From: Stappia sp. WLB 29 | Lineage (GTDB): Bacteria > Pseudomonadota > Alphaproteobacteria > Rhizobiales > Stappiaceae | Direction of reading: 5' to 3' | Assembly (NCBI RefSeq): GCF_023507705.1 | Contig: NZ_JALBGD010000003.1 | Location: forward strand, 372,001-436,000 | Length of the DNA: 64,000 nucleotides | Shown: piece after piece, positions 22,938 through 30,884 of the stretch | How the letters are laid out: each line of letters opens with the position of its first letter | Numbering within the stretch: position 1 is the stretch's first letter | Position numbers and translations under genes: made by a program | Notes under the pieces: generated by a model | Told to the model about the DNA's origin: nothing | The model's input: only the letters and a program-made list of their open reading frames with translations | The model's database searches: none

Positions 22938-24119
22938 ATGACTTGCACGTGGACGCGTAAACTGACCGGCCTTGCCGCGGGCGTCGCGCTGGGCGCCTTG
23001 ATGAGCTCGGCGGCATGGGCCGAGGACATCAAGATCGGCATGGTGGTGACGCTGTCGGGCCCGCCCGCAGCGCTCGGCCAGCAGATCGTCGACGGTTTCC
23101 AGCTGGCGCTGGAGCAGAACGGCGGGCAGCTCGGCGGCCAGCCGGTCAGCCTGATCGTCGAGGACGACGAACTGAAGCCGGACGTGGCGCTGCTCAAGGC
23201 ACGCTCGCTCATCGAGCGCGAGCAGGTCGACTTCGTCGTCGGCACCGTGTTCTCGAACATGCTGCAGGCGATCTTCAAGCCGGTGGTGGAGGCCGAGACC
23301 TTCCTGATCAGCCCGAATGCCGGCCCCTCGACCTTCGCCGGGCGCAACTGCAACCCGTATTTCTTCGTCACCTCCTACCAGAACAACCAGCCGGCCGAAG
23401 TCAGCGGCATGATCGCGACGGAGGAGGGGTTCCAGAACGTCTTCGCCATGGTGCCGAACTACCAGGCCGGCAAGGACAATGTCGAAGGCTTCAAGCAGAC
23501 CTTCTCGGGGACGCTGGCGGACGAGGTCTATACCCCGCTCGGCCATCAGGACTTCTCGGCCGAGATCGCCCGCATCTCCACCTCGGGCGCCGACGCGCTG
23601 TTCGCCTTCATGCCGGGCGGGATGGGCGTGCGGCTGGTCAAGCAGTTCGACGCGGCGGGCCTGTCCGACAAGATGAAGTTCCTGTCGGTCTTCACCACGG
23701 ACGAATCGACGCTGCCGGGCCAGCAGGACGCAGCGGTCGGCTTCCTGTCCGCCGGGTCCTGGGCGCCGGATCTCGACAACGAGACCAACAAGGCCTTCGT
23801 CGCGGCTTTCGAGGAGAAATACGGCTATGTGCCGGGCTCCTACGCCGCCCAGTCCTATGACGCGGCGCTCTTGATCGCCAGCGCGCTGGAGAAGACCGGC
23901 GGCAACACGGACGACAAGGAGGCCATGCGCACGGCGCTGGAGGCGGCCGAATTCGCCTCGGTGCGCGGCAAGTTCTCCTTCAACACCAACCACTATCCGA
24001 TCCAGGACTTCCACATGCTGACGGTGGTGAAGCGGGACGACGGCAAATACGCCACGTCCTTCGTGCGCAAGGTCGTCTCGGACTACAAGGACAGCCTGGC
24101 CCAGGACTGCAAGATGTAA
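22938..24119 (+). CDS. ABC transporter substrate-binding protein (LivK type)
   Basis: Periplasmic type-1 binding protein, 393 aa, of the branched-chain amino acid/aromatic acid group. Signal peptide MTCTWTRKLTGLAAG through AWA, cleaved before EDIKIGMV. Family features: VVTLSGPPAALGQQIVDGFQLALE, LIVEDDELKPDVAL, and the C-terminal SYAAQSYDAALLIASALEKTGG. ATG 22938 is preferred to 22932 because GAGGGG lies 7 bases upstream of the former and only 1 of the latter. No LivH, LivM, LivG or LivF genes follow, so it must share permeases encoded elsewhere. Members of this group often bind aromatic acids, which would suit the monooxygenase upstream. Confidence 0.88.
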   Translation: MTCTWTRKLTGLAAGVALGALMSSAAWAEDIKIGMVVTLSGPPAALGQQIVDGFQLALEQNGGQLGGQPVSLIVEDDELKPDVALLKARSLIEREQVDFVVGTVFSNMLQAIFKPVVEAETFLISPNAGPSTFAGRNCNPYFFVTSYQNNQPAEVSGMIATEEGFQNVFAMVPNYQAGKDNVEGFKQTFSGTLADEVYTPLGHQDFSAEIARISTSGADALFAFMPGGMGVRLVKQFDAAGLSDKMKFLSVFTTDESTLPGQQDAAVGFLSAGSWAPDLDNETNKAFVAAFEEKYGYVPGSYAAQSYDAALLIASALEKTGGNTDDKEAMRTALEAAEFASVRGKFSFNTNHYPIQDFHMLTVVKRDDGKYATSFVRKVVSDYKDSLAQDCKM

Positions 24120-24126
24120 GGAGCTT

Positions 24127-24145
24127 CCGCCGGCCCTTCCGGCGG
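24127..24145 (+). terminator. Hairpin after the binding-protein gene
   Basis: CCGCCGG and CCGGCGG pair perfectly around a CCCTT loop, 7 bases beyond the stop. No T-run follows; termination may rely on this stem plus the repeat element downstream. Confidence 0.45.
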
Positions 24146-24169
24146 GGATGGCGACTGGCGCGCGCGGGC

Positions 24170-24337
24170 TGGCAGTCATCCGAATCTGAAGTTCGTCACC
24201 TTTCGCGGCATGCTCCGTACGAACTTCAGATTCGATAAGATGACTGGCAAGCATGTGTTTCCAGTGTGGTTTTCGAATTTGACATACGCTCTGTGGGTGC
24301 TGCCTGACTGAGGCGTATGTCAAATTCACCACACTGG
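24170..24337 (-). repeat. Double-hairpin intergenic element, copy A
   Basis: Second copy of the element at 5459-5623, in the opposite orientation. Hairpin 1 is closed by CCAGTGTGG (24261-24269) and CCACACTGG (24329-24337) with a perfect 14-bp inner stem (24276-24289 with 24313-24326). Hairpin 2 has a perfect 16-bp stem (24181-24196 with 24219-24234) and an outer stem TGGCAGTCATC/GATGACTGGCA (24170-24180, 24239-24249) with one mismatch. It separates two convergent genes. This copy is the better-paired one; stem bases differ from copy B but pairing is kept. Confidence 0.9.
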
Positions 24338-24393
24338 GGTTCGCGCGCGTTTTTTTTGGGAGGGAGGGGCTGAGGGAACCGTGCCGGCCAAAC

Positions 24394-25095
24394 TCAGTCC
24401 AAGACGACCGGACAGCGGACGAGGAGCCAGTCCCTCGACAGGCGTCGCTGATCGAGGGCGCGCTTCAACCGGTCGCTGATGAAGAAGTCATCTACAATGA
24501 GTTTGTCCCACCACAGATCGGGGCCTTCGAGCGCCGCCCCGGAGAAAACAGCCAGGGGCTTGTCGCGACGTGCCCTTGGCACTCGCCAGCGACCCAGCGC
24601 AACTTGATCCAGGTTCGCGCTCTTCTCCGGCAGGAGGGCGTCCTTCTTGTTGCCCTGGCTGAGATAGAAGAACTCGCCCGGCATGGGCGTCTTGCCGTCC
24701 GGATGCCACAGGCGCACGGGATAGAGCGCGCCCTTGCCCATGTCGAAGCTCCGCACCACCTCGGCGCTTTCGCCCGCCAGGAAAATGAAGCCGTTGGAAA
24801 AGATCTGCGGCACGCGTTGTTTGTGCGCCGACGGATGGCTGTTCGGGAGCGGATAATTGTCTGTCGGAAACCGGTCCTGCGGCAGGAACCAGCCGATCTT
24901 GGTCTGTCCCATCGCTTCCAGGATCGGCTCCGGCGTTCTTCCGCCATTCTCGAATTCTTCGCGCGGTACCCAACCACGCGAGTTCAATATGCCGTGGCCT
25001 TGCACCAACCAGATGCACGGCTCATGTGGGGGTCCGCCGTCCGCGCCCAATAGGTCTCTCCCCTTACCGTTGTCCGCAAGATTTCCCGTCTTCAT
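24394..25095 (-). CDS. Imm11-like (DUF1629) immunity-type protein, orphan
   Basis: 233-aa cytosolic protein without signal peptide. The C-terminal LWWDKLIVDDFFISDRLKRAL resembles the conserved end of the Imm11/DUF1629 immunity family, in which a final '(F/V)SD.(L/F)K.A' helix is typical. Such proteins protect cells from toxins of polymorphic or contact-dependent systems. No toxin gene is adjacent, so this is either an orphan immunity gene or a member with another role. The gene has lower G+C than its neighbours by eye and sits beside a repeat element, both suggesting transfer. The start is uncertain: ATG 25095 has no clear ribosome site and the frame stays open to 25293. Confidence 0.6.
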   Translation of the reverse strand: MKTGNLADNGKGRDLLGADGGPPHEPCIWLVQGHGILNSRGWVPREEFENGGRTPEPILEAMGQTKIGWFLPQDRFPTDNYPLPNSHPSAHKQRVPQIFSNGFIFLAGESAEVVRSFDMGKGALYPVRLWHPDGKTPMPGEFFYLSQGNKKDALLPEKSANLDQVALGRWRVPRARRDKPLAVFSGAALEGPDLWWDKLIVDDFFISDRLKRALDQRRLSRDWLLVRCPVVLD

Positions 25096-25360
25096 ATACG
25101 AGAGGTCGTCGGTGCAACCAGCCGGAATTTTCCTGCATGTGCGCGCATCTTCCGGTGGCAAACTGCTTAGCCGGCTTGCGATGGCGGGCGGGCCGGGGCT
25201 AGGATGGGCCATCGACCGAGTGGCAACTAGGGATCCGGGCGCTTCGCCGCAGGACCGAGCGTTGCAGAAACCGGGGGAGTTCCCCGGCTGCACCCAAGGG
25301 ACAAAAGCTCAGGGGAGGAGACGTCGAGATCAACCGCGCATCGCGCAAGGGGGGGTCTCA

Positions 25361-26233
25361 ATGACGCTTGCCTCTCTGTGTCTCGTCGTTCTCGCATCCT
25401 TCATCCATGCCACCTGGAATCTCCTGGCGAAACGGGCGGCCCATGCCGGCGCGGCCTTCGTCCTCGCCTATAACGTCGTCGCCTGCATCGCCTATGCGCC
25501 CTGGGTGATCTACCTGCTGGCCAAGGGCGGCATCGCCTGGACGGCGATGGGCGCCGCCTTCATCGTGCTGAGCAGCCTGATCCATCTCGCCTATAGCCTG
25601 TGCCTGCAGCGCGGCTACCAGGTGGCCGACCTTTCGGTCGTCTATCCGGTAGCGCGCGGGACGGGGCCGATGCTCTCCAGCCTCGGGGCCTTCGTGCTGC
25701 TGGGCGAGGTGCCGACCGGCACCGGCGTCGTCGGTCTGCTGCTGGTGGTCGCCGGCATCCTGCTGATCTCGACGCAAGGAAAGATCGCCGCCTTCACCCG
25801 CCCCGGCGGGCAGGCGGGCCTGCGCTGGGGGACGGCGACCGGCGGGTTCATAGCCGGCTACACGGTGGTCGACGCGGTGGCGGTGAAGTCGCTCGGCATC
25901 GCGCCGGTGGTGCTGGAATGGGTGTCGAACCTGTTGCGGTTCTTCATGCTGCTGCCGGTGGTGATGGCGCGCCCGCGCCAGGCGATGGCGGCGATGTGCG
26001 GCCACTGGTGGACGGCGGTCGGGGTCGGGCTGCTGGCCCCGGCGTCCTATATCCTGGTGCTCGCCGCCCTGAGCGACGGCGCGCCGCTCAGCCCCGTCGC
26101 GCCCTTGCGGGAGATGTCGATGATGGTCGGCGCCCTGATGGGCATGGTGATCCTGCGCGAAAGCGTCGGCCCGTTTCGGCTCGCCGGCTGCGCGGTGCTG
26201 ATCGCCGGCGTCGTCCTGCTCTCGGCTTCGTGA
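25361..26233 (+). CDS. EamA/DMT-family transporter
   Basis: Inner-membrane drug/metabolite transporter of 290 aa with ten predicted helices built of two EamA repeats. Diagnostic stretches are SFIHATWNLLAKRA in helix 1, VVYPVARGTGPMLSSLGAFVLLGE at the end of repeat 1 and PLREMSMMVGALMGMVILRESVG at the end of repeat 2. ATG 25361 is preceded by AAGGGGGGG. Substrate is unknown; many relatives export amino acids or metabolites. It converges on a diguanylate cyclase gene. Confidence 0.88.
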   Translation: MTLASLCLVVLASFIHATWNLLAKRAAHAGAAFVLAYNVVACIAYAPWVIYLLAKGGIAWTAMGAAFIVLSSLIHLAYSLCLQRGYQVADLSVVYPVARGTGPMLSSLGAFVLLGEVPTGTGVVGLLLVVAGILLISTQGKIAAFTRPGGQAGLRWGTATGGFIAGYTVVDAVAVKSLGIAPVVLEWVSNLLRFFMLLPVVMARPRQAMAAMCGHWWTAVGVGLLAPASYILVLAALSDGAPLSPVAPLREMSMMVGALMGMVILRESVGPFRLAGCAVLIAGVVLLSAS

Positions 26234-26242
26234 GGGCGGGCG

Positions 26243-27421
26243 CTAGCCTTGCGTGGCGAGCTGGAGGCGCGTCGGACCGGACCGCGGGCGCTGCTCCTTC
26301 GACGCCTTCTTGTCCTCGTAGAGCCGCGCGTCGGCGAGGGAGAACAGCCGGTCGCCGCTGGCCGGTTCCTCGCCGGACCCCGCAAGACCGATGGCGGCGG
26401 ATATCGGCACGGTGCCCTCGCCGAGCGGCAAGGGAGACGAGGCCACCTTGCGGCGGATCGCCCGGGCGAGCGTCTCGGCCTCGGCAAGGGACGTGCCGGG
26501 GAGCAGCAGGGCAAACTCGTCGCCGCCGAGCCGTGCGACCAGATCGCCGGGCCTTGCGCAGGAGAGCAGAACTTGCGCGAAATGCGCCAGCGCCCGGTCG
26601 CCGGCTAGATGGCCGAAGCGGTCGTTGAGGGGCTTGAAGTCGTTGAGATCGATCAGGATCAGGCTCCAGGGACGGATCTCCGCCTGCTGCTGCAGCAGAT
26701 CCGCGCGGGCCGCGAAGGCGCGGCGGTTGGCAAGGCCCGTCAGGGCATCGGTCTCCGAAAGACCCTTCAGTTGCCGGTGGAGACTGTCGACGGCCATCAG
26801 CGCGAAGCCGAGGTTCCAGACGATGCCGCTGAACACCGTGCAGAGCAGGGCGTAAGAGGCGAGCGCGTAATAGACCTCGTAGTCCAGCATGCCGGCGAGC
26901 ACCGCCCCGTTCGAGCCGACGACGAGGAGCTGGCCGGCAAGCGCCACGGCGAAGGCGGTGGCGGCGATCACCGCGCCGATGCCGGAGATCCGGTTGCGCA
27001 GCAGCTGGACGAGGCAGGCCAGCATCACGGCGGACTGGCCCGAGGCGTAGACGATGGCGCGGCCGCGGCCGCTGTCGTGCAGGGCGATCATCACGGCGGC
27101 GGCGGCGAGGGTGAACGCGACGGCCACGGCCCATCCGCCCTGCCGATGCTCGAACCGCCGCAATCCGATCCAGAATTGCGAGAACCCGAGGATGACGATC
27201 GTGTTGCCGAGGACGGCGGGCACCAGCGCGCCGGCATTGCCCTGCGTCGCCAGCACGAGGCCGCCCACCAAGGACAACAGTGTCCCCGCGAGCCAGTATT
27301 GGGCGGCAGTGTGCGGGCGGTATATCCAGGCGAACCCGGCCCAGACCGCGGTCACGGCCAGCGAGTTGAGGAAGATCAGGATATAAAGGGTCTGAAAGTC
27401 GAGATGCGGCATCGGTCTCAT
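26243..27421 (-). CDS. Membrane-bound diguanylate cyclase (GGDEF)
   Basis: Inner-membrane enzyme of 392 aa that makes cyclic di-GMP from GTP. The N-terminal half has about six hydrophobic segments forming a membrane sensor. The GGDEF domain follows (residues about 225-375): DALTGLANRRAF, LIDLNDFKPLNDRFGHLAGD and the active-site ARLGGDEFALLLPG. An RxxD inhibitory site five residues before GGDEF is not evident (the sequence there is ARPGDLVARLGGDEF). ATG 27421 has GGGAGG 8 bases upstream, making it the best start. Output is likely to be biofilm/motility control, from family knowledge only. Confidence 0.92.
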   Translation of the reverse strand: MRPMPHLDFQTLYILIFLNSLAVTAVWAGFAWIYRPHTAAQYWLAGTLLSLVGGLVLATQGNAGALVPAVLGNTIVILGFSQFWIGLRRFEHRQGGWAVAVAFTLAAAAVMIALHDSGRGRAIVYASGQSAVMLACLVQLLRNRISGIGAVIAATAFAVALAGQLLVVGSNGAVLAGMLDYEVYYALASYALLCTVFSGIVWNLGFALMAVDSLHRQLKGLSETDALTGLANRRAFAARADLLQQQAEIRPWSLILIDLNDFKPLNDRFGHLAGDRALAHFAQVLLSCARPGDLVARLGGDEFALLLPGTSLAEAETLARAIRRKVASSPLPLGEGTVPISAAIGLAGSGEEPASGDRLFSLADARLYEDKKASKEQRPRSGPTRLQLATQG

Positions 27422-27587
27422 CCTGTCGCCTCCCAGTAGGAGAGGGCGGATGAACATCGGCTGAACCGGATCGCTACAATTTTAGGGATCGGCGCTGGAG
27501 ACGCGAGTGGGCGCGGGCGAACCTGAAGCCGCAGGCACCGGCTGCGGTGGGCGCTTTCGGCCAGTGATTTCAACGCAAGGGGGAAAT

Positions 27588-27663
27588 TGGTGGAGCCGAG
27601 GGGAATCGAACCCCTGACCTCTGCAGTGCGATTGCAGCGCTCTCCCATCTGAGCTACGGCCCC
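27588..27663 (-). tRNA. tRNA-Ala (anticodon CGC)
   Basis: Complete 76-base cloverleaf with encoded CCA: acceptor GGGGCCG/CGGCTCC with the G3-U70 wobble that identifies tRNA-Ala, D-stem GCTC/GAGC, anticodon stem CTGCA/TGCAG with loop ATCGCAC, T-arm AGGGG-TTCGATT-CCCCT. Reads GCG codons. Confidence 0.97.
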
Positions 27664-27683
27664 GCTCTTTGAGCGTGAGCGGC

Positions 27684-27712
27684 ATTTAGGAGAGGGCGGG
27701 TGCCCCTGTCAA
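27684..27712 (-). promoter_or_regulatory. Predicted tRNA-Ala promoter
   Basis: On the minus strand a consensus TTGACA is followed after 17 bases by CTAAAT, ending 20 bases upstream of the mature tRNA. This is one of the best sigma-70-type matches in the window. Confidence 0.7.
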
Positions 27713-27872
27713 GCATTTCCCCGGTGCGCGGGGACAGCCTGTAGACAAGCCGTGCGCGCGGCCCGGGACGCGGGTCTTTGGAGCCTTGCGGCGGGCGCGC
27801 GCGGCGGCTACATGAGGGGAAATCGCCCGTTTGTCCAAGCCCTCGACGGTCCAATCCGGAGACCCGCCGCCC

Positions 27873-28163
27873 ATGCGTGCCATCCTCGACGTGATCTTCC
27901 TCATTCTCAATCTCTATACGTGGGTGATCATCGCCAGCGCGATCTTCTCCTGGCTCTATGCCTTCAACGTGATCAACTCGCGCAACCAGTTCGTCGCGAT
28001 GATCGGGCAGGTGCTCTACAACCTGACCGAACCGCTGTTGCGGCCGATCCGCCGCTACGTGCCGGCGATGGGCGGGCTCGACCTGTCGCCGATCGTGCTG
28101 CTGCTCGGCATCTTCCTGCTGCAGCGGGTGCTGGCCTATTACGTCTATCCCAACGTCTTCTGA
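27873..28163 (+). CDS. YggT family membrane protein
   Basis: Small inner-membrane protein, 96 aa, with two long hydrophobic segments ([24 protein letters not shown] cut here by the polar LYAFN loop, and [21 protein letters not shown]). The family (YGGT) often sits beside yggU and has been tied to osmotic-shock tolerance and cell-division or pigment-organelle positioning. MRAILD at 27873 is chosen because the longer frame adds a Pro-rich polar leader. The next gene, yggU, starts 22 bases later, the arrangement seen in many Proteobacteria. Confidence 0.9.
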   Translation: MRAILDVIFLILNLYTWVIIASAIFSWLYAFNVINSRNQFVAMIGQVLYNLTEPLLRPIRRYVPAMGGLDLSPIVLLLGIFLLQRVLAYYVYPNVF

Positions 28164-28185
28164 CGCTTGGGCCGGCCCGGCCGCG

Positions 28186-28536
28186 ATGACCGGCGACGCC
28201 GAGACCGCCTGGAGTACGACGCGGGACGGGGTGCGCCTTGCGGTGCGGGCAACGCCGCGCGCCGCCCGCGACGGCATCGACGGGGTGACGCGGCTGTCCG
28301 ACGGGCGGGCCGTGCTCTGCGTGCGGGTGCGGGCGGTCGCCGACAAGGGCGCGGCCAACAAGGCGGTCGCCGACGTGCTGGCCGCGGAACTCGGCCTTGC
28401 GAAGCGCGACGTGCGGCTGACCGCGGGCGCGACGGCGCGGCTCAAGACGTTTCTCCTTGCCGCCCGCGATGACGCGGATGCGCAAGCGATTGCCGCTCGC
28501 CTTGCCGACATCGCCGGCGGCGGGCAGTTAAGGTAG
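28186..28536 (+). CDS. DUF167 family protein (YggU-like)
   Basis: 116-aa soluble protein of the DUF167/YggU family, whose molecular role is unknown. Typical features are VRATPRAARDGIDGV near the N-terminus, VCVRVRAVADKGAANKAVADVLA (the conserved P/DKGxANxA signature) and LTAGATARLKTFLL. It follows yggT closely and precedes folD, so the three may form a transcription unit, though a decamer repeat lies between yggU and folD. Confidence 0.88.
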   Translation: MTGDAETAWSTTRDGVRLAVRATPRAARDGIDGVTRLSDGRAVLCVRVRAVADKGAANKAVADVLAAELGLAKRDVRLTAGATARLKTFLLAARDDADAQAIAARLADIAGGGQLR

Positions 28537-28540
28537 TCGG

Positions 28541-28580
28541 ACTTTGCCCAACTCTGCCCAACTCTGCCCAACTTTGACGG
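28541..28580 (+). repeat. Four 10-bp tandem repeats before folD
   Basis: Units ACTTTGCCCA, ACTCTGCCCA, ACTCTGCCCA and ACTTTGACGG start at 28541, 28551, 28561 and 28571. The period equals about one DNA turn. The array begins 4 bases after the yggU stop and ends 16 bases before the folD start; the folD ribosome site GGAGG lies just after it. It may bind a regulator or may be slippage-derived. Confidence 0.85.
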
Positions 28581-28596
28581 TGTTTCCGGAGGTTCC

Positions 28597-29493
28597 ATGA
28601 CTGCAAAGCTGATCGACGGCAAGGCGCGGGCGGCGCGCCTGCGCGCCGACGTGCGCGAGGCGGTGTCCGCGCTGAAGGCCGATCACGGCGCGATGCCCGG
28701 CCTTGCGGTGGTGCTGGTCGGCGAGGATCCGGCGAGCCAGGTCTATGTCGCCAACAAGGTGCGCCAGACCGAGGAATGCGGCATGCGCTCGATCGAGCAC
28801 CGGCTGCCGGCGGAGACGCCCGAGGCGGAGCTGCTCGACCTGGTGGCGCGGCTCAATGCGGACCCGGAGGTCGACGGCATCCTGGTGCAGATGCCGCTGC
28901 CGGCGCAGATCGACACGGACAAGGTGGTGCTGGCCATCGACCCGGCCAAGGACGTCGACGGGCTGCACCCGACCAATGCCGGGCGGATCGTGCTCGGCCG
29001 GCCGGGCCTGGTGCCCTGCACGCCGAAGGGCTGCGTGATGCTGGCTCGCGAGGCGCATGGCGGCGACCTCTCCGGCCTCGACGCGGTGGTGCTCGGCCGC
29101 TCGATCCTGGTGGGCAAGCCGGTGGCCTTGCTGCTGCAGAACGCCAATTGCACGGTGACCATGGCGCATTCGCGCACGCGCGGCATCGCCGAGCTGTGCC
29201 GGCGGGCCGATATCCTGGTGGCGGCCGTCGGCCGGCCGCAGATGGTGCGCGGCGACTGGGTGAAGCCCGGGGCGACGGTGATCGATGTCGGCATCAACCG
29301 GGTGCCGGCGCCCGAGCGCGGCGAGGGCAAGACGCGCCTCGTCGGCGACGTCGCCTTCGAGGAGGCGGTGAAGGTCGCCGGGGCGATCACGCCGGTGCCG
29401 GGCGGCGTCGGGCCGATGACCATCGCCTGCCTGCTGGCGAACACGGTGCAGGCGGCCTGCGCCCGCCGGGGCCTGCCGGCGCCGGCGCTGTAA
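28597..29493 (+). CDS. folD: Bifunctional methylenetetrahydrofolate dehydrogenase/cyclohydrolase
   Basis: Cytosolic folate enzyme, 298 aa, interconverting 5,10-methylene-THF and 10-formyl-THF in one-carbon metabolism. Family signatures: [14 protein letters not shown] with the catalytic Lys, [10 protein letters not shown], the NADP-binding [17 protein letters not shown] and the terminal [19 protein letters not shown] ribosome site precedes ATG 28597. The upstream leader carries four decamer repeats. Confidence 0.96.
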   Translation: MTAKLIDGKARAARLRADVREAVSALKADHGAMPGLAVVLVGEDPASQVYVANKVRQTEECGMRSIEHRLPAETPEAELLDLVARLNADPEVDGILVQMPLPAQIDTDKVVLAIDPAKDVDGLHPTNAGRIVLGRPGLVPCTPKGCVMLAREAHGGDLSGLDAVVLGRSILVGKPVALLLQNANCTVTMAHSRTRGIAELCRRADILVAAVGRPQMVRGDWVKPGATVIDVGINRVPAPERGEGKTRLVGDVAFEEAVKVAGAITPVPGGVGPMTIACLLANTVQAACARRGLPAPAL

Positions 29494-29602
29494 GGTCAGC
29501 GTGGATCTGAGGGCGCTGCCGGTAGGCCGTCGGCTCCTTGGTCCCGGATCGCGACTGCCGAGGGTGCCAATGGGTCGCGGCGCCGTCGCCCCATCCTCGG
29601 CC

Positions 29603-29640
29603 GTCACCCCGGCCGCAGGCGAAGCCGGAGAGCCGGGTCC
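29603..29640 (+). repeat. Palindromic intergenic repeat, copy 1
   Basis: GTCACCCCGG followed by an imperfect CCGGC/GCCGG dyad and ending GGGTCC. It resembles the small intergenic palindromes of alphaproteobacteria that begin GTCAN2CC and end TCCAG, and matches the two at 55444-55472 and 55558-55600. It lies in the gap after folD. Confidence 0.5.
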
Positions 29641-29676
29641 TATTCATTTCCAGAGCTCCTGCTGGTTCCCTCTCCG

Positions 29677-29707
29677 AAAACGAAAAAGCGCGCCGGAGGG
29701 CGCGCTT
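29677..29707 (-). terminator. Terminator of the queuosine-precursor transporter gene
   Basis: On the minus strand AAGCGCGCC and GGCGCGCTT pair around a 4-base loop, followed by TTTCGTTTT. It ends the transcription of the gene whose stop lies at 29738. Confidence 0.75.
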
Positions 29708-29737
29708 CTCGTTTGTGCGAAGGGCTTGTGGCGCCGA

Positions 29738-30412
29738 TCAGGCGCGGTTGGCGTGTTCGCCCGTCGGAGCCGGGACCAGGACGGCGAGCATCAGCCGGTA
29801 GGGCAGGAGCAGGGCGGCGGCGACCAGCAGCTTCACCGCGAAATCGCCGGCGGCCCAGGACAGCCAGCGCGGCAGCTCCAGGGCGAAGACGCCGAGGAAG
29901 GGCGCGGCGGAGGTCGCGAACTCGTCGCCATAGCCGAGCAGCGGGGTCGCCGCGAGCGAGAAGGCGAGGCCGAAGAACAGCACCGTGTCGAGGATCGAGG
30001 CCAGCGTCGAGGAGACGGCCGGGGCGAGCCACCAGGTGAAGCGGCGCAGCCGGTCGAAGACGGCGATGTCGAGCAGATGGGCCATCAGGAAGGCCGAGCC
30101 GGAGGCGACCGCGATGCGCGGCGTCGCAAGCCACACCGACAGCAGCACGGCGAGGGCAAAACCGACCAGCACGACCTTGCGCGCGGCCCGCGGGCCGAAG
30201 CGGCGGTTGGTGAGATCGGTGACGAGGAAGGCGGCCGGATAGGTGAAGGCGCCCCAGGTCAGCAGGTCGGCAAGGTTCAGCCCGCCGAGAGTCGCTTCCA
30301 GCGGATACTGGACCAGGATGTTGGAGGCGACGACGACGACCGCCATGGCAAGGACCGCCGGGACGGCCTGCGCGAGGGTGAAGGGTGCCGGGGCGAAGCG
30401 GGTCTGCGTCAT
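29738..30412 (-). CDS. VUT family queuosine-precursor transporter (YhhQ-like)
   Basis: Inner-membrane transporter of 224 aa with about six helices, of the VUT/YhhQ family that imports preQ0 or preQ1 for queuosine synthesis. Signatures: NLADLLTWGAFTYPAAFLVTDLTNRRFGPRAARKVV near the N-terminus, SVWLATPRIAVASGSAFLMAHLLDIAVFDRLRR and the C-terminal FAVKLLVAAALLLPYR. Start at ATG 30412. I looked for a preQ1 riboswitch in the upstream 90 bases and saw none. It follows rpmB on the same strand but a strong terminator separates them. Confidence 0.85.
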   Translation of the reverse strand: MTQTRFAPAPFTLAQAVPAVLAMAVVVVASNILVQYPLEATLGGLNLADLLTWGAFTYPAAFLVTDLTNRRFGPRAARKVVLVGFALAVLLSVWLATPRIAVASGSAFLMAHLLDIAVFDRLRRFTWWLAPAVSSTLASILDTVLFFGLAFSLAATPLLGYGDEFATSAAPFLGVFALELPRWLSWAAGDFAVKLLVAAALLLPYRLMLAVLVPAPTGEHANRA

Positions 30413-30495
30413 GTCGTTCGTTCCTGACCTTCGGCCGTGCGTCGGCCGGATACGGTGCGGCCCGGCCGACGCCGGAAGGGCGACCGGGAAACGCG

Positions 30496-30517
30496 AAAAG
30501 AGGCGCCATGGCGCCTC
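30496..30517 (-). terminator. Rho-independent terminator of rpmB
   Basis: Perfect palindrome GAGGCGCCATGGCGCCTC (30500-30517) followed on the minus strand by TTTTCGCG, 68 bases beyond the rpmB stop. Confidence 0.75.
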
Positions 30518-30584
30518 CTGCAAGCTCGATCGTCGAGGATCGCATCAGGTCCGGCGGGCCGAGCCTGCCGGACGCGCCAGCGTA

Positions 30585-30884
30585 TCAGGCCGCGGCGGCC
30601 GAAGCGGCCAGGCGACGCTTGATCTCGGTGCGCAGGATGCGGGCCTTCGGCGACAGGTCGCTCTCGGCAGCCTTCAGAAGGAAGGCGTCGAGGCCGCCGC
30701 GATGCTCGACCGAGCGCAGGGCATGCGCGGAGATGCGCAGCTTGTAGGTCTCGCCCAGCGCGTCGGAAATCAGCGACACGTTGCACAGGTTCGGCAGGAA
30801 CCGGCGGCGCGACTTGTTGTTGGCGTGGCTGACGTTGTTACCGGTCATCACGTCCTTGCCGGTGAGTTCGCAACGGCGTGCCAT
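30585..30884 (-). CDS. rpmB: 50S ribosomal protein L28
   Basis: Ribosomal protein bL28, 99 aa, longer than the 78-aa E. coli protein as is normal for alphaproteobacteria. The N-terminus [32 protein letters not shown] (given in part) and the central [23 protein letters not shown] identify it. It lacks the paired CxxC zinc motifs of the zinc-type form. It has its own strong promoter about 140 bases upstream and its own terminator, so it is monocistronic. Confidence 0.96.
   Translation of the reverse strand: MARRCELTGKDVMTGNNVSHANNKSRRRFLPNLCNVSLISDALGETYKLRISAHALRSVEHRGGLDAFLLKAAESDLSPKARILRTEIKRRLAASAAAA

Noticed and set aside
27418-27648. Small ORF overlapping tRNA-Ala
   Set aside because: It covers most of a certain tRNA gene and has no ribosome site or conserved features.
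30413-30495. PreQ1 riboswitch before the queuosine-precursor transporter gene
   Set aside because: I found no class I pseudoknot pattern in the leader; the only strong stem upstream is the rpmB terminator.
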